Assembly (NCBI RefSeq): GCF_040869045.1
Contig: NC_090319.1
Coordinates: 344,824,302-344,888,301 of the forward strand
Direction: 5' to 3'
Source: Eurosta solidaginis
Taxonomy: Eukaryota > Arthropoda > Insecta > Diptera > Tephritidae
Length of the DNA stretch: 64,000 nucleotides
This document shows, piece by piece, positions 42,378 through 54,379 of this stretch (positions are counted from its first letter, which is position 1; the number at the start of each line of letters is the position of its first letter). Under the pieces are notes generated by a model. It was not told the DNA's origin. It worked only from the letters and a program-made list of their open reading frames with translations, and did no database searches. The translations under genes were made by a program, and so were the position numbers.

Positions 42378-43714
42378 ACCCTGCAAAAATTGTTGGATTA
42401 CGTGTTCCATTTTCTTCATGTTGGAATACTCTAACAATACTCTTTGCAATGCGTTTGCGGACCACCGTCAGCCGATCATTGCTCGTTTTTTAACGACAGT
42501 GATCACGTCACGATGACGATCGAACAGAGTTGCCAAAAGTAAAATATTGCATGCAAATAACTAATAATAAAATTTAATTTGGCAACTCTGATAAAATGCA
42601 ACAGCGCACTACCCTTCAAAAACGCGAGCACTTCGTAAATAATGTAAGGAATACTCCTTTGGGAGTATAGGAGTGTTCAAAACTAATCTGTATTCATACA
42701 AAAAATGTGCTCCAATTAACATTGCGATGTCCTAGGAGAGGAGTAGGTGATCCCACTCTCGCTTTGTTTGTGAGTATTCCATAGAGTACATACGTGAGAG
42801 TACTTTCCAAAGTACCTTCACTGTAGTACTCCATGGAGCACCCACAGATGGTCATATGCCAAAGTACTAAAGAGGAATTGTGTCGGAAAGAATTATCGGA
42901 GTGAATTTAATTTAAAATGAAAGTAAATGAAGAGGGGCAATACAACTTTTATATTTTATACTACGAATATTCTTATGCTATTTAGCATTTGCGTGAATAA
43001 AGAAACTAATCTTTATACTATAGTATGTATACATAAAACCAGTGCGCGGTCGCATTTTATCAGGGTTGTCATAGTAAAATTTTATTATCAGTTATTTGTA
43101 TGCAATATTTTACTTTTGGCAACTCTGTTCGATCGTCATCGTGTCGTGATCACGGTCGTTAAAAAACGAGCAATGATCGGCTGATGGTGGTCCGCAAACG
43201 CATTGCAAAGGAGTATTGTTAGAGTACTCCAACATGAAGAAAATGGAACACGTAATCCAACAATTTTTGCAGGGTTGTTTTATGTATACATAATAAGTAT
43301 GTATAGAGAAATATTACTTTCTTTATTCACGCAAATGCTAAATAACATAAGAATATTCGTAGTATAAAATAAAAAAGTTGTCTTGCCCCTCTTCATTTAC
43401 TTTCATTTTAAATTAAATTCACTTCGATAATTCTTTCCGACACAATTCCTCTTTAGTACTTTGGCATATGATCCTTTGTGGGTGCTCCATTGAGTACTAC
43501 AGTGAAAGTACTTTGGGAAGTACTCGCACGTATGTACTCTATGGAATACTCACAAACAAAGCGAGAGTGGGATCATCTACTCCTCTCCTAGGACATCGCC
43601 ATGTTAATTGGAGCACATTTTTTGTATGAATACAGATTAGATTTGGAGCAGTCTTATACTCCCAAAGGAGTATTCCTTACATTATTTATAGGGTACTCGC
43701 GTTTTTTGAAGGGT
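42378..43714. mobile_element. Interleaved inverted-repeat element
   Basis: Four blocks in the order F (42378-42610), E (42611-43040), F inverted (43041-43275), E inverted (43276-43714). Outer ends are ACCCTGCAAAAA and, inverted, ACCCTTCAAAAA, each flanked by TA. F holds CGTTTGCGGACCACC and CGATCATTGCTCG. E holds TCCTAGGAGAGGAGTAGGTG and GAGGAATTGTGTCGGAAAG. There is no coding frame. It is a MITE-like or foldback-like structure inserted at the end of repeat D copy 1. Confidence 0.75.
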
Positions 43715-43828
43715 AGTAATACTAATTTTATACGTAGCAATTTCAGAGGCGTATTTAAAGTTTGTCGCTTAGCAGTCCATATCAAGTTTATGCGTAAACG
43801 TATATAGATGAGAAAAAAAAAAAACAGC

Positions 43829-44130
43829 TAATAGCCGTGTTTGTTTTTACAAGCCGTATACGTTTCGTTTGCGCGTGAAAAAAAACGCCTATCCTCGCTT
43901 AGATAATGCTTAGGAGACCCATCTAGCGGCAGTGGTTAAACAACTAGCTACAGCTACAGGGTGTACTGAAAAGCAGAGACACAACCCTCTGTTGTATTTC
44001 TGTGTATAAAATATAGCTGAATCAGTTTTGGTAGATAGTGGACGCGCATAGAATACAGGGAATTAGTGCAGAGGGTGACACACGGACACATATTTCAGTT
44101 GCAATTTCAGAGGTGTATTTAAAGTTTATC
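43829..44130. repeat. Direct repeat D, copy 2 (empty-site copy)
   Basis: About 300 bp matching 41827-42348 but lacking both insertions: one ACGCGCAT at 44042-44049 and an unbroken CATATTTCAGTTGCAATTTC at 44088-44107. Confidence 0.8.
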
Positions 44131-44199
44131 GTGAAAAAACAGCTAATATATGTAAATATAGTTTAAAAAAAACTAAAAAACAGTCAAATATGCTGCCGT

Positions 44200-44345
44200 T
44201 TTAGTATCTACAATCCACTTAGATATTTGATTGCACAGAGGTTCGTGTCTCCCCTATTAAGCACAACTCGGTTGTAGGGAGTTATTTAACCACTTGAATA
44301 ATTGCCACTAGGTGGGTCTAACTCGCCTTTTCGTGCCTGGCCTGG
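44200..44345. repeat. Diverged inverted relative of repeat D
   Basis: On the minus strand, GACCCACCTAGTGGCAAT, AGTGGTTAAATAACTCCCTA and GGGGAGACACGAACCTCTGT follow the same order as parts of repeat D. It may mark the other end of the same repeat family. Confidence 0.4.
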
Positions 44346-45720
44346 AGAGTTACAAACAAGCATACATACAAGTGAAGCTAAAATACGCGTCTTAAAAATG
44401 TTGGCATGGCCATTATAGCTTCGACACATAAGCAGTTTTTCATATAGAGTTTAACACAAGCTTCTGCATTATGAGTAGATTGCACGTATTTTTATGGAGA
44501 ATGGTAGAATGAGCGACAATGTCGCCATCTGATATTGAAAAGTAGCCAACTCCCCAATTTTGTTCCAAGCAAATCATAAGAAGAATTTGACATTTGCTTT
44601 GGCTAAGGGTGTTGGGACACCTTGCAAGTGAAATTATGTTTCCTACTGGTTGGTAAATTTTCTAACATTTTTCACAATTAAAAACTGCAATATAACAATC
44701 GAATACGATTCAAAATATGTTAGCAAGTATTTTTGTTGTATAGGGAGAATGTTTACAACAGTGCTTCGCAAAATTTTGTATGTGAATGGGCAAGGCGTAA
44801 TAAACTTCAATTACCAAGTCTGAAGTTCCTTCATATTTGCAAACGCAACATCTTGTTCATAGATGAATGGATTTGCAACTCTTTGTTTCGAGAGAGCGCT
44901 GTCAAAATGCACATTTTTTATAACATTTATCAATGATGCCACTCCAAACAAAAATGAATAGATCTGAAAATGGGGATTTTTGACATAAATTTCGGCGATT
45001 ATAGTTTCAATCATCTAATAAAATGATAGTTGTAAAATATTTCTTTCTTTAAACTTATTTTACAATAATACGACTAGTTAGAGTTAAATATATACAAATC
45101 TAAGTAAAATTTGCATTTCAATTAAATTACTTAGTCAAATATTGTAACGCATTTAACTCGCAGTGAAAACCATATATTCTTTCGAAATTTCAGTAAATCG
45201 GACCAATGATATAACAGCTAACATTATTTAGTGGATATGGCTTATCCTACATGTCTGGCGTTCCAGGTTCTGTGATCAAAATGGACTGGTTGCATCGGGA
45301 GTTCATATTTACAAAACCTGTTTTTAGTGATAACTTTTGAATGGGAAATAATATTTACCCTCCGCCTTCGAACTAATAATATTTAGACTAAAATAAGTAT
45401 TTTTATCCTTTTTCCAATAATTTTTGAACGCTATTCTACAGTTGTAGGTCAAACTAAAGTTTACCGAAATTTTTGGCCCGTTTTTCGTTTTGAGTGGCAC
45501 ATTTTTTGTTCTGGCACCCGCTTCAGCTGGCGCGAGGGATTTATCTGTGATTGTTGCCAGCAACAACTAGAAGATAAATCCCTCATGAGAGCGAAAATAT
45601 GAGAGCGTAACCAAAAGATTCGTATCAATCTAATCTATGATCTTGGTTGATTGTGGCGATGTTATTGGAATGCATAAGCTTGTGTTAAACGCATCTATAT
45701 GAAAAATGTCATTGTACCGC
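44346..45720. other. Intergenic stretch
   Basis: AT-rich with no coding exon and no clear repeat that I can see. The short open frames here lack any family resemblance. Confidence 0.4.
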
Positions 45721-46190
45721 GGCCTTTAAGCGCCAAATACACGACACGAACATTTCCGCGAACATTCCCGTTATGTCATGTTTCTGCGACCTTTTCTGTC
45801 GTGTACGGTGGTGTTTGCCAGTTCGCGCAAATGTTCGCCAAAAATCAAAATATTTTAATTTTTGGCGAACATTTGCGCGAACTGTTCGTGCGTGTATGGC
45901 GAAATAGTTCATAATCGTAGTAATTTCTGAACGGAACAGACGTGCGCGGAAAAGTAAAATGAACAATAAAAAATTTCTGAGTGAATTTATTGAAATGTAT
46001 AAATTTTTTTTACGCTTAATTGTCACAGCGAGCAATATTGCTGCAGCACAATTATTGTCCGTATTCATCGCTGTCTGAAAGAGAACTAATGTTCGGCCAA
46101 AAGTTCGTATGGTGTATGGCCAAAGCTGCGAACAAGATTGCGGAATGTTCGCGGAAATGTTCGTGTCGTATATTTGGCGCTTTAGGATTA
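45721..46190. mobile_element. MITE with 45-bp inverted repeats
   Basis: The left end has AAGCGCCAAATACACGACAC then GAACATTTCCGCGAACATTCC; the right end (46146-46190) is its inverted copy, ending TATTTGGCGCTTTAGG. Two internal inverted blocks with TTCGCGCAAATGTTCGCC (45812-45885) form a further hairpin. No coding capacity; target duplication unclear. Confidence 0.8.
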
Positions 46191-46644
46191 ACCTGGTGCA
46201 GCCTACAATACCCATCATCCGGTGGCAAAATCCTTAGCCAGATAAATAATTTTGCATGTAAATGCAACAACAACGATTTAAGCCAGAGAAATCCATATAG
46301 AAGTCTGGTTGAATTTGTGAGCCAGATAATTTGTTATTACTTCTTTTTAGTTTGGCAACGCTGCCTTTAATAAACCTACTTTTTCAAAAATAGATTTCGC
46401 TGCTTGGCCTTTCGCCGTATGAGTTAAATGAAAAACAGCGGCGACATCTGCCTATCACATTTCACGTGTGAAAAATTTCACTACATCTGCTTCTCAAGTC
46501 TCTCAATGATCCAGAGCATTCCCGTGAGCCGGAGCTGTAAAACTCACTGGAAGACGGCAAATGATTTTCAATTAAAGCGTTTGCGAATTGGAAACATCGA
46601 TAACACTCTCCAAAGAATAAAAGGAAATTAAAAACACCAGGAAC

Positions 46645-46700
46645 AAGTAAGGAAGTCTAAGTTCGGGTAAAAACGAACATTACATACCCAGCTGTACACT
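46645..46700 (-). mobile_element. Helentron/DINE-1-like 3' terminal fragment
   Basis: ACAAGTAAGGAAGTCTAAGT, then TTCGGGTAAAAACGAA (a decayed hairpin), then CATTACATACCCAG. This matches the 3' end, reversed, of the elements at 7551-12549 and 50431-53009. The body is absent. Confidence 0.7.
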
Positions 46701-46798
46701 TGAAATGCTGTTGTTGTTTGTTTTGTGTGCTTAATAGTGTTACAAGGCTGCGCAATAATACATATATATATCTTGTTTGGTTGATTTGGCCTTTTGAT

Positions 46799-47508
46799 TT
46801 GGTAAAAAGGAATAGAAGTAGCAACTTTGCCAGTCAAACAAACCATCGCTGTATAGCTAAATGGTTAGCGCAGCATGCCTAAAGCGTACTGATGATGAAG
46901 GCTTAGCACCCTTCGAAATGGATCTATCTGCGCAGCTATGGCAGGTTGTCTGAAAAATTTTCTACTTACTATTCCAAAAACAAAATACAATTTTTCAGAT
47001 TTAGAAAAATTAAAAAATAACAATAATTATCATTAGAAAAAAATTATTGTTCTGGCCTTGAGCTCGATTCGAACCTTGAATGATTTATCAATAGGCCGAT
47101 AAAAACAAAAACAATTGTTAATAAACCATGAGCACTTGGGAATGTCAAACAAAATAAGTAAAAAAAAACAAAAATCCAGCATTATCAGTGATTTGCACCA
47201 GATGGCGCAATACTGAATAAATATAGTTGGTAAAAAGGAATAGAAGTAGCAACTTTGCCAGTCAAACAAACCACCGCTGTATAGCTAAATGGTTAGCGCA
47301 GCATGCCTAAAGCGTACTGATGATGAAGGCTTAGCACCCTTCGAAATGGATCTATCTGCGCAGCTATGGCAGGTTGTCTGAAAAATTTTCTACTTACTAT
47401 TCCAAAAACAAAATACAATTTTTCAAATTTAGAAAAATTAAAAAATAACAATAATTATCATTAGAAAAAAATTATTGTTCTGGCCTTGAGCTCGATTCGA
47501 ACCTTGAA
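46799..47508. repeat. 430-bp tandem duplication with a tRNA-like core
   Basis: GGTAAAAAGGAATAGAAGTA starts copies at about 46799 and 47229. Each includes GCTGTATAGCTAAATGGTTA then GCGCAGCATGCC (A box-like) and CCCTTCGAAATGG (weak B box-like). A reversed B box-like GGTTCGAATCG is found on the minus strand near 47070 and 47500. The second copy stops at 47508. It is probably a tRNA-derived SINE duplicated in place, not a working tRNA gene. Confidence 0.65.
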
Positions 47509-47879
47509 AACATTTTTTTTTACAATTTGATAAAAAGGCCGATTAAGCCATAATCATCGTAGACATATGTTTATAAAAAGCGAAGTACTCACCAGAACTG
47601 ATTGAAAAAAAACCGGGTTTTTGCACGTTATTATATAAAAGTGAAATGTGGCATATAATTCTTTATAAATGTTCAGAAAAATATAATTTTTAGTTATAAT
47701 TTGTCGCACCTTTACATTAGGGTAATTTAATACATTACGGTAATTTTAAAAATTAAGTCGGTTTTTTTTTTACATTTTACCCGTTCTGTAAAAAAACAAA
47801 ATTTTTTTTGATTTTGATATGGATTTAAAATAAAGCATAATCGCTGTTGACTATGTAAAAACAGAACTATTTTTTATAA
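47509..47879. other. AT-rich flank
   Basis: Low-complexity sequence 3' of the transposase-like pseudogene. I see no terminal inverted repeat here. Confidence 0.3.
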
Positions 47880-49989
47880 TCAGTCAGTTTCAGAGTCTTC
47901 AGAAGATTCCATTTCATTGTCTGCTTCATCACTTTCAACAATATATTTTTTAAAGCTGAGATCAGAACCCTTCGAATAGTTGTTTCTCTGTTTTATATTT
48001 CTTTTAAATGCAACTAATGGATCTGATGATAATATCAAATGGGTCATTAAATCCGTATTGCTTTGTACTCTTCCAGTTTTTCGTGTATAATTAAGCTGAT
48101 ATTTTCTTATGCTTTTGTGTGAACATTGTAAGGCTTCTTCTGATAAAGAACCTGATAAAAAACGTGGAAGTACAGATTTAGACAAATAAATCATAACATA
48201 GCTTAAAAATCATTACCTATTGGTTCAAAGTATTTAATTACATCACATCCATGTACTGAAACTTTATGCACAGAACTTGGCATGTTATACCAACCATAAT
48301 TTTTTAGGTATAACTCTCTTGTTTCGGTCAACAAACCACTAAACTCTTGGGTATTTATTTCTTTTCCAATGGAGAGGACTCTAAGCACCAGAGAAAAATT
48401 ATGGATTAGAGACTTATCCAGACGAGTAATTTCTGCGGCAACGTCAATATTTTCAAAAAAACGTCGAGCTGTATTTCCATCATTAGTTGTGCCAAACCCT
48501 TGCTTGACTTGGTCAATTATCAAACCTGTTTTTTCTTTGAATTCTTTTTGTATACGGGTTTTAGTTTCAATAAATTTTAGCCTTATTTTCTATTCTGACT
48601 TGCCATTTCTTAAAAAGCAGACGGTAGGCTATGTGCAGTAAACATTCAAAGAATCGAATCCAGCAATGGAAAGTTGATATCCCAAATTTATAATGATCTG
48701 GATTTGGTATTTTATTTTGTTCAATATTGTTGATTTCCGTTGGGCTTGCATGACATATAAAACATCTGCTCGAAGAATTGGTGCTTGTTAAAGCATTAGC
48801 TACTGCACCGTTAATCATAGTGCAGTGCATGACGTAGGAAATTTCAGCTATTGCCCTCTTATTTTTGAAAATAACGCATTCCAAATCATCAATCATCTGA
48901 ACCATTTTATTATAATCAGAATGAATTACCTCTTTTCCTTCTTTCGTATAAATAAATTTCACTGGTCTACAGAATATAGTAGAAGAAGGAGTTCGGTTGA
49001 CCCATATTTCATTACCTGATGACGAATCGATGAGCCTTAAATTGTGAAAAAAAAAAAAAATAAAAAAATTTACAATATATACATTGGAAACTAATTGATT
49101 TTATACGAACTTTATTGGTAACAAAGCAATTACGAAAATAAATTCATCTGAGAGGTCTCCCACCGAGAATTTTGCTTATATCGACTGTGTACAGAACTAC
49201 CATCCATTCCCCATTTACATATAAGTGAAAGTTTGCTCCCTGGGTGTTTGTCTGAACAAACTTCTAAGATGTGTTTTGATGTAATTTGCAGAAGAGCCTT
49301 TAAATTCACTTCTGCTGAAGTTTCCGTTGCTTCTATATGCTGTACTAAATTTTGTTTGAATTTGTTTAACTCATACGTGCTTGGGAAACAATCCGTATGC
49401 ATATTATTAACAACTTTGTGTAGTTTATTATATTTTTTTCTGATAAATCTAAATCTAAACATAAGGCCAGCGCTTCAAAGGGCTCAAGACACTTATTTAT
49501 AGTGTTATCAGGCTCTTTCACTTTTCGTTACTTTCCGCGCAGCATAAGTAATTTCTTCCTTACTATGTTCTTCAAGTATTTTACTCATCTTTCGCGATTT
49601 TGACTTTTCTGAAGCTACTGAAAACTGTACTTGCGGTCTGCCTCTTTTTCCCGTACTGGTGCTTGGTATCTGAAATTTATATTCAATAACAAACTTTCAC
49701 ACTACAAAGCATACATTAAATACATTATCGGGATCTTCAGTTTCAAAGACTGCCCATTGAAGCCAAGAAGAGTTCCATTTAATAAATCTCTATTTTTATA
49801 GGCAGCTTCTTTCCACTTGTTGTTCATGTCATAATTGAATATATAAACAATTTTCCTCACATTATTTCTATCAAATTCAACAATAGTTAACTTTTCACAA
49901 ACAAAAGAAAAAATTACTGATATTCTTTCTTTAAGGGGTGTTTCTAACGATAAATCTACCGAATCACTATTTCTGATTTTAATTAACAT
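47880..49989 (-). pseudogene. RAG1/Transib-like transposase gene, decayed, with introns
   Basis: Minus-strand coding pieces in order: an N-terminal part (49989-49724, SLETPLKERISVIFSFVCEK, later SSWLQWAVFETEDPDN); GRPQVQFSVASEKSKSRKMS (49669 on); DCFPSTYELNKF; ICKWGMDGSSVHSRYKQNS; SDEFIFVIALLPIKF; NRTPSSTIFCRPVKF; SSRCFICHASP (CxxC); STFHCWIRFFECLLHIAYRL; DGNTARRFF; PSSVHKVSVHG; PIGSLSEEALQCSHKSIRKY; LILSSDPLVAF. Clean GT-AG introns are seen at 49723-49670 and 48216-48152. At least four single-base frameshifts (near 49790, 49520, 49160, 48570) break the frame. The order of the HC, GN-AR, VH-K-HG and SEE-N-K-like motifs resembles RAG1/Transib, as judged from memory. No flanking inverted repeats were found. 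Confidence 0.55.
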
Positions 49990-50430
49990 TTTTATTTATT
50001 TATTATAAAAGTTTTATGTTTTGGCTTTCGACACTTTATTTTGAAGTGAGATAAACAAGTGTTGATTTACCTGATGCGGTCACTTGTTTTCACACGTACA
50101 TATGTGCATTAAGGTGGTTCAAGTTTATATTAAAAAAATGTTGGCCTTTTCAGTATATTGTTACTCATAATTTACTTTCAATTTTAAATTTAAGAAAAAT
50201 CGGTTAAGATATGAAGCGTGCTCATTGCTGTTTTATATTTTTTTAATCCTGATTTTTTTTTTGTTAAATGGGTAGAAAAAATATGTCAAATACAAGTTAT
50301 ACATGAAATTTTTAACTCGCGTTGAGCAGCATCTTCCACTAATAGTAAAATTATGAAATTTTTCACAGATAAAGTGATTAGTTAGATTAACAAAATTATA
50401 AAAGAGATCAATCAAAAAAAAAAAAAAAAA
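49990..50430. other. AT-rich flank
   Basis: No gene or clear repeat is seen. A poly(A) run at 50414-50430 borders the next Helentron-like element. Confidence 0.3.
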
Positions 50431-53009
50431 ACAAGTAAGGAAGGTTAAGTTCGGGTGTAACCGAACATTACATACTCAGTAACATAAGGGAAAATAACCA
50501 TGTAGAAAAATGAACCGAGGGAAACCCTGGAATGTGTTTGTATGACATGCGTATCAAATGAAATGCATTAAAGAGTATTTTATGAGGGAGTGGGCCATAG
50601 TTCTATAGGTGGACGCCATTTAGGGATATAGCCATAAAGGTGGATCAGGGTTGACTCTAGAATGCGTTTGTACGATATGGTATCAAATGAAAGGTATTAA
50701 TGAGTATTTTAAAAGGGCGTGGACCTAAGTTCTATAGATGGACACCTTTTCGAGATATCGCCGTAAAGATGGACCAGGGGTGACTCTAGAATGCGTTTGT
50801 ACGATATGGGTATCAAATGAAAGGTGTTAATGAGCATTTTAAAAGGGAGTAATCCTTAGTTCCATAGGTGGACGCCGTTTCGAGATATCGCCATAAAGGT
50901 GGACCAGGGGTGACCCTAGAATTTGTTTGCACAATATGGGCATCAAACGAAAGGTGTTAATGAGTATTTTAAAAGGGAGTGGGCCTTAGTTCTATAGGTG
51001 GACGCCGTTTCGAGATATCGCCATAAAGGTGGGCCAGGGGTGACTCTAGAATTCGTTTGTGCAATATGGGTAGCAAACTAAAGGAGTTAATGAGTATTTT
51101 GAGAGGGAGTGGGCCTTAGTTCTATAGGTGGACGCATTTTCGAGGTATCGCAATAAAGGTGGACCAGGGGTAACTCTAGACTTTGTTTGTACGATATGGG
51201 TATCAAATGAAAGGTGTTAATGAGTATTTTTAAAAGGGAGTGGGCCTTCGTTTTATAGGTGTTCGCCTTTTCGAGATATCGCCATAAAGTTGAACCAGGG
51301 GTGACTTTAGAATTTTTTTGTATGATATGGGTATCAAATGAAAGGTGTTAATGATTATTTTAAAAGGGCGTGGGACTTAGTTCTATAGATGGACGCCTTT
51401 TCGAGATATCGCCGTAAAGATGAACCAGGGGTGACTCTAGAATGCGTTTGTACGATATGGGTATCAAATGAAAGGTGTTAATGAGCATTTTATAAGGGAG
51501 TAATCCTTAGTTCCATAGGTGGACCCCTTTTCGAGATATCGCCATAAAGGTGGACCAGGGGTGACTCTAGAATGAGTTTGTACGATATGGGTATCAAATT
51601 AAAGGTATTAATGAGAGTTTTAAAAGGGAGTGGTGGTAGTTGTATATGTGAAGGCGTTTTCCAGATATCGCCCAAAATGTGGACCAGGGTGACCCAGAAC
51701 ATCATCTGTTGGATACCGCTAATTTATTTATATATGTAATACCTGCCAAGATTTTAAGGGTTTTTTATTTCGCCCTGCAGAACTTTTTCATTTTCTTCTA
51801 CTTAATATGGTAGGTGTCACAACCATTTTATAAAGTTTTTTCTAAAGTTATATTTCGCGTCAATAAAACAATCCAATTACCTTACCATGTTTCATCCCTT
51901 TTTTCGTATTTGGTATAGAATTATGGCATTTTTACATTTTTTGTAATTTTCGATATCGAAAAAGTGGGCGTGGTCATAGTCGGATTTCGTTCATTTTTCA
52001 TACCAAGATAAAGTGAGTTCAGATAAGTACGTGAACTGAGTATAGTAAAGAATATCGATTTTTGCTCAAGTTATCGTGTTAACGGCCATGCGGAAGGGCA
52101 GACGGACGACTGTGTATAAAAAATGGGCGTGGCATCAACCGATTTCGCCCATTTTCATAGAAAACAGTTAACGCCATAAAATCTATGCCCCTACCAAATT
52201 TCAAAGGGATTGGTTAATTTTTGTTCGACTTATGGCGTTAAAAGTATCCTAGACAAATTAAATGAAAAAGGGCGGAGCCACGCCCATTTTTAAATTTTCT
52301 TTTATTTTTGTATTTTGTTGCACCATATCATTACTGGAGTTGAATCTTGACATAATTTACTTATATACTGTAAAGATATTAAATTTTTTGTTAAAATTTT
52401 ACTTTAAAAAAAATTTTTTTTTTAAAAGTGGGCGTGGTCCTTCTCCGATTTTGCTAATTTTTATTAAGCGTACATATAGTAATAAGAGTAACGTTCCTGC
52501 CAAATTTCATCATGATATCTTCAACGACTGCCAAATTACAGCTTGCAAAAGTTTTAAATTACCTTCTTTTAAAAGTGGGCGGTGCCACGCCCATTGTCCA
52601 AAATTTTACTAATTTTCTATTTGGCGTCATAAGTTCAACTCATATACCAAGTTTCGTCGCTTTATCGGTCTTTTGTAATGAATTAACGCACTTTTTCGGT
52701 TTTTCGAAATTTTCGATATCGAAAAAGTGGGCGTGGTTATAGTCCGATATCGTTCATTTTAAATAGCGATCTGAGATGAGTGCTCAGGAACCTACATACC
52801 AAATTTTATCAAGATACCTCAAAATTTACTCAAGTTATCGTGTTAACGGACGGACGGACGGACATGGCTCAATCAAATTTTTTTTCGATCCTGATTATTT
52901 TGATATATGGAAGTCTATATCTATCTCGATTCCTTTATATATGTACAACCAACCGTTATCCAATCAAACTTAATATACTCTGTGAGCTCTGCTCAACTGA
53001 GTATAAAAA
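50431..53009 (-). mobile_element. Helentron/DINE-1-like element, copy 2
   Basis: Reversed relative to copy 1. It begins with ACAAGTAAGGAAGGTTAAGT and the hairpin GTTCGGGTGTAACCGAAC, and ends with GAGCTCTGCTCAACTGAGTA followed by TAAAAA. It has about ten 128-bp units (50540-51700) and the CGGACGGACGGACGGACATG microsatellite (52847-52866). TCGATATCGAAAAAGTGGGC-type blocks occur at about 51949 and 52715. Much shorter than copy 1 because its array is smaller. Non-autonomous. Confidence 0.75.
50540..51700. repeat. 128-bp minisatellite array, about 9-10 units
   Basis: Reverse-complement version of the array at 8868-12460, with markers GATATGGGTATCAAATGAAA, TTCGAGATATCGCC and GACTCTAGAAT. Units are more diverged from each other than in copy 1. 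Confidence 0.9.
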
Positions 53010-53729
53010 CAATTGGACCACCCTGATGTGCATTTTCGCAAAGCTCTTTTTCTTTGTGCTTAAGCTAAATATGCAGATGAAGATGAATATATCGCGTATT
53101 TATATTTTATTTTTGTTCGTCTTTCGTCTAATGCTAAAGCAGTACCAAAAAAAGGCATTTAGTCACTTTTTCAAAATTGAAGATTTTCGCGAGGCGGAAG
53201 AAGGCGGAAGTGATTTTGATTGTTTCTGTTAGTAGAAGGTCCAAACTACCATAACAAAAAAAAAAAAAAATTTCACCGACTTTCACCGACTTGGGTTTTC
53301 TTTGTCTCCAAAGTTTAGCAATTTTCGGATTTTGGTATGTTCAATCATATATTTATTTATTAATAAAAAAAAATATTTGTATAAATGTTTTTTTTTTTAA
53401 TGAAACATACATTTTTTTGTTTGTCGCATATATCTTCATCAAAGTGCAAAAGTTGATTTTGCTAGGAATAAAAATGTATTTTAAAAATTTTTTTAACTGC
53501 GACCACTTTTATGTGCGAAACCCCAAAATGAAATAATATGTAGAAAATAGGTGTATTTTGAGGGGTGTGTGAGGTAGAAAGTTGTTTTTATCACAAAACA
53601 ACTTATGAACGTCTCTTAGTTGGAGTTTTAGCTGTAACTTGACATCAAAACATTTAAGTTTCAAGACAGTCGATTTTTGTATTTTTGTCCACCTTCGCGG
53701 CACTGTGCGGCGTCTAACGACTTGGAAAA

Positions 53730-54345
53730 AAAATATATTGGAACGCTGATTCCCAATACAACTATTAACCCCAGTGCTGCTGCTAACATTGCAATGTCTA
53801 GTAAGAACAAACTCCAGCTTCGAAAAACAAAGCGAATGCTGTTGGGAACAGCACTAATTCTGTTAAGCTGATGATTCTGATGCTGTTAATGTTCCTGCTA
53901 TTCAACCCAATTTTGGTAATGATTCGACTGCTGTAACAACAACCGCACTCGCAGCCCTAATCACAGCCCCTGTTTCTGAATCGGTTGCTTTAGAACCTGG
54001 TGCTCCTAGGGAGGTGACTGCTGTTCCCCCCCCGTAGGTCCATTTTTGTATCATGGCTCCACGCATCGCTGACGGAAGCTTATATATCTAACTATGTATG
54101 CTCCAAACTTGGTGTTGAATTTAACAGCAATATTAATGTTTATAAGTTTAATTTTAAGACTGGGAGAGAGATCTCTTCTTTCAGCATCTTAGTTCCTGAC
54201 AAATTTTTTGATAGGGTACTCGATTCTACTTTCTGGCCGAAACACTCTGTGGTGCATTTGTTTACTAGAAAGTCGAACCGTGATCGCGCTACTTTAAATG
54301 CATCAAAAAACTTGCCAGGCAACACTTCAGAAGTGGTACAAACTT
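53730..54345 (+). pseudogene. ORF1 remnant of the CR1/Jockey-type element
   Basis: Fragments NPSAAANIAMSSKNKLQLRK and TKRMLLGTALILLS, a frameshift, then after about 54053 a frame with SLTEAYISNYVCSKLGVEFN, ISSFSILVPDKFFDRVLD, TFWPKHSVVHLF. The KVLGTA and SF-V-P...FWP marks fit the nucleic-acid-binding ORF1 of CR1/Jockey elements. Interrupted by stops. Confidence 0.6.
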
Positions 54346-54379
54346 AAATTATGTCTTATCAAACGTAAATAATATCTCA

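Noticed and set aside
45709..46370. Frames of 116-169 codons on both strands
   Set aside because: They run across the inverted repeats of a MITE and into unrelated flank; no family resemblance.
46850..46930. Functional tRNA gene
   Set aside because: A box-like and B box-like parts are present, but no full cloverleaf can be drawn and the unit is a duplicated repeat.
52262..53232. Frames of 76-150 codons in the Helentron-like element
   Set aside because: The same non-coding sequence recurs in other copies with different frames, so they are not proteins.
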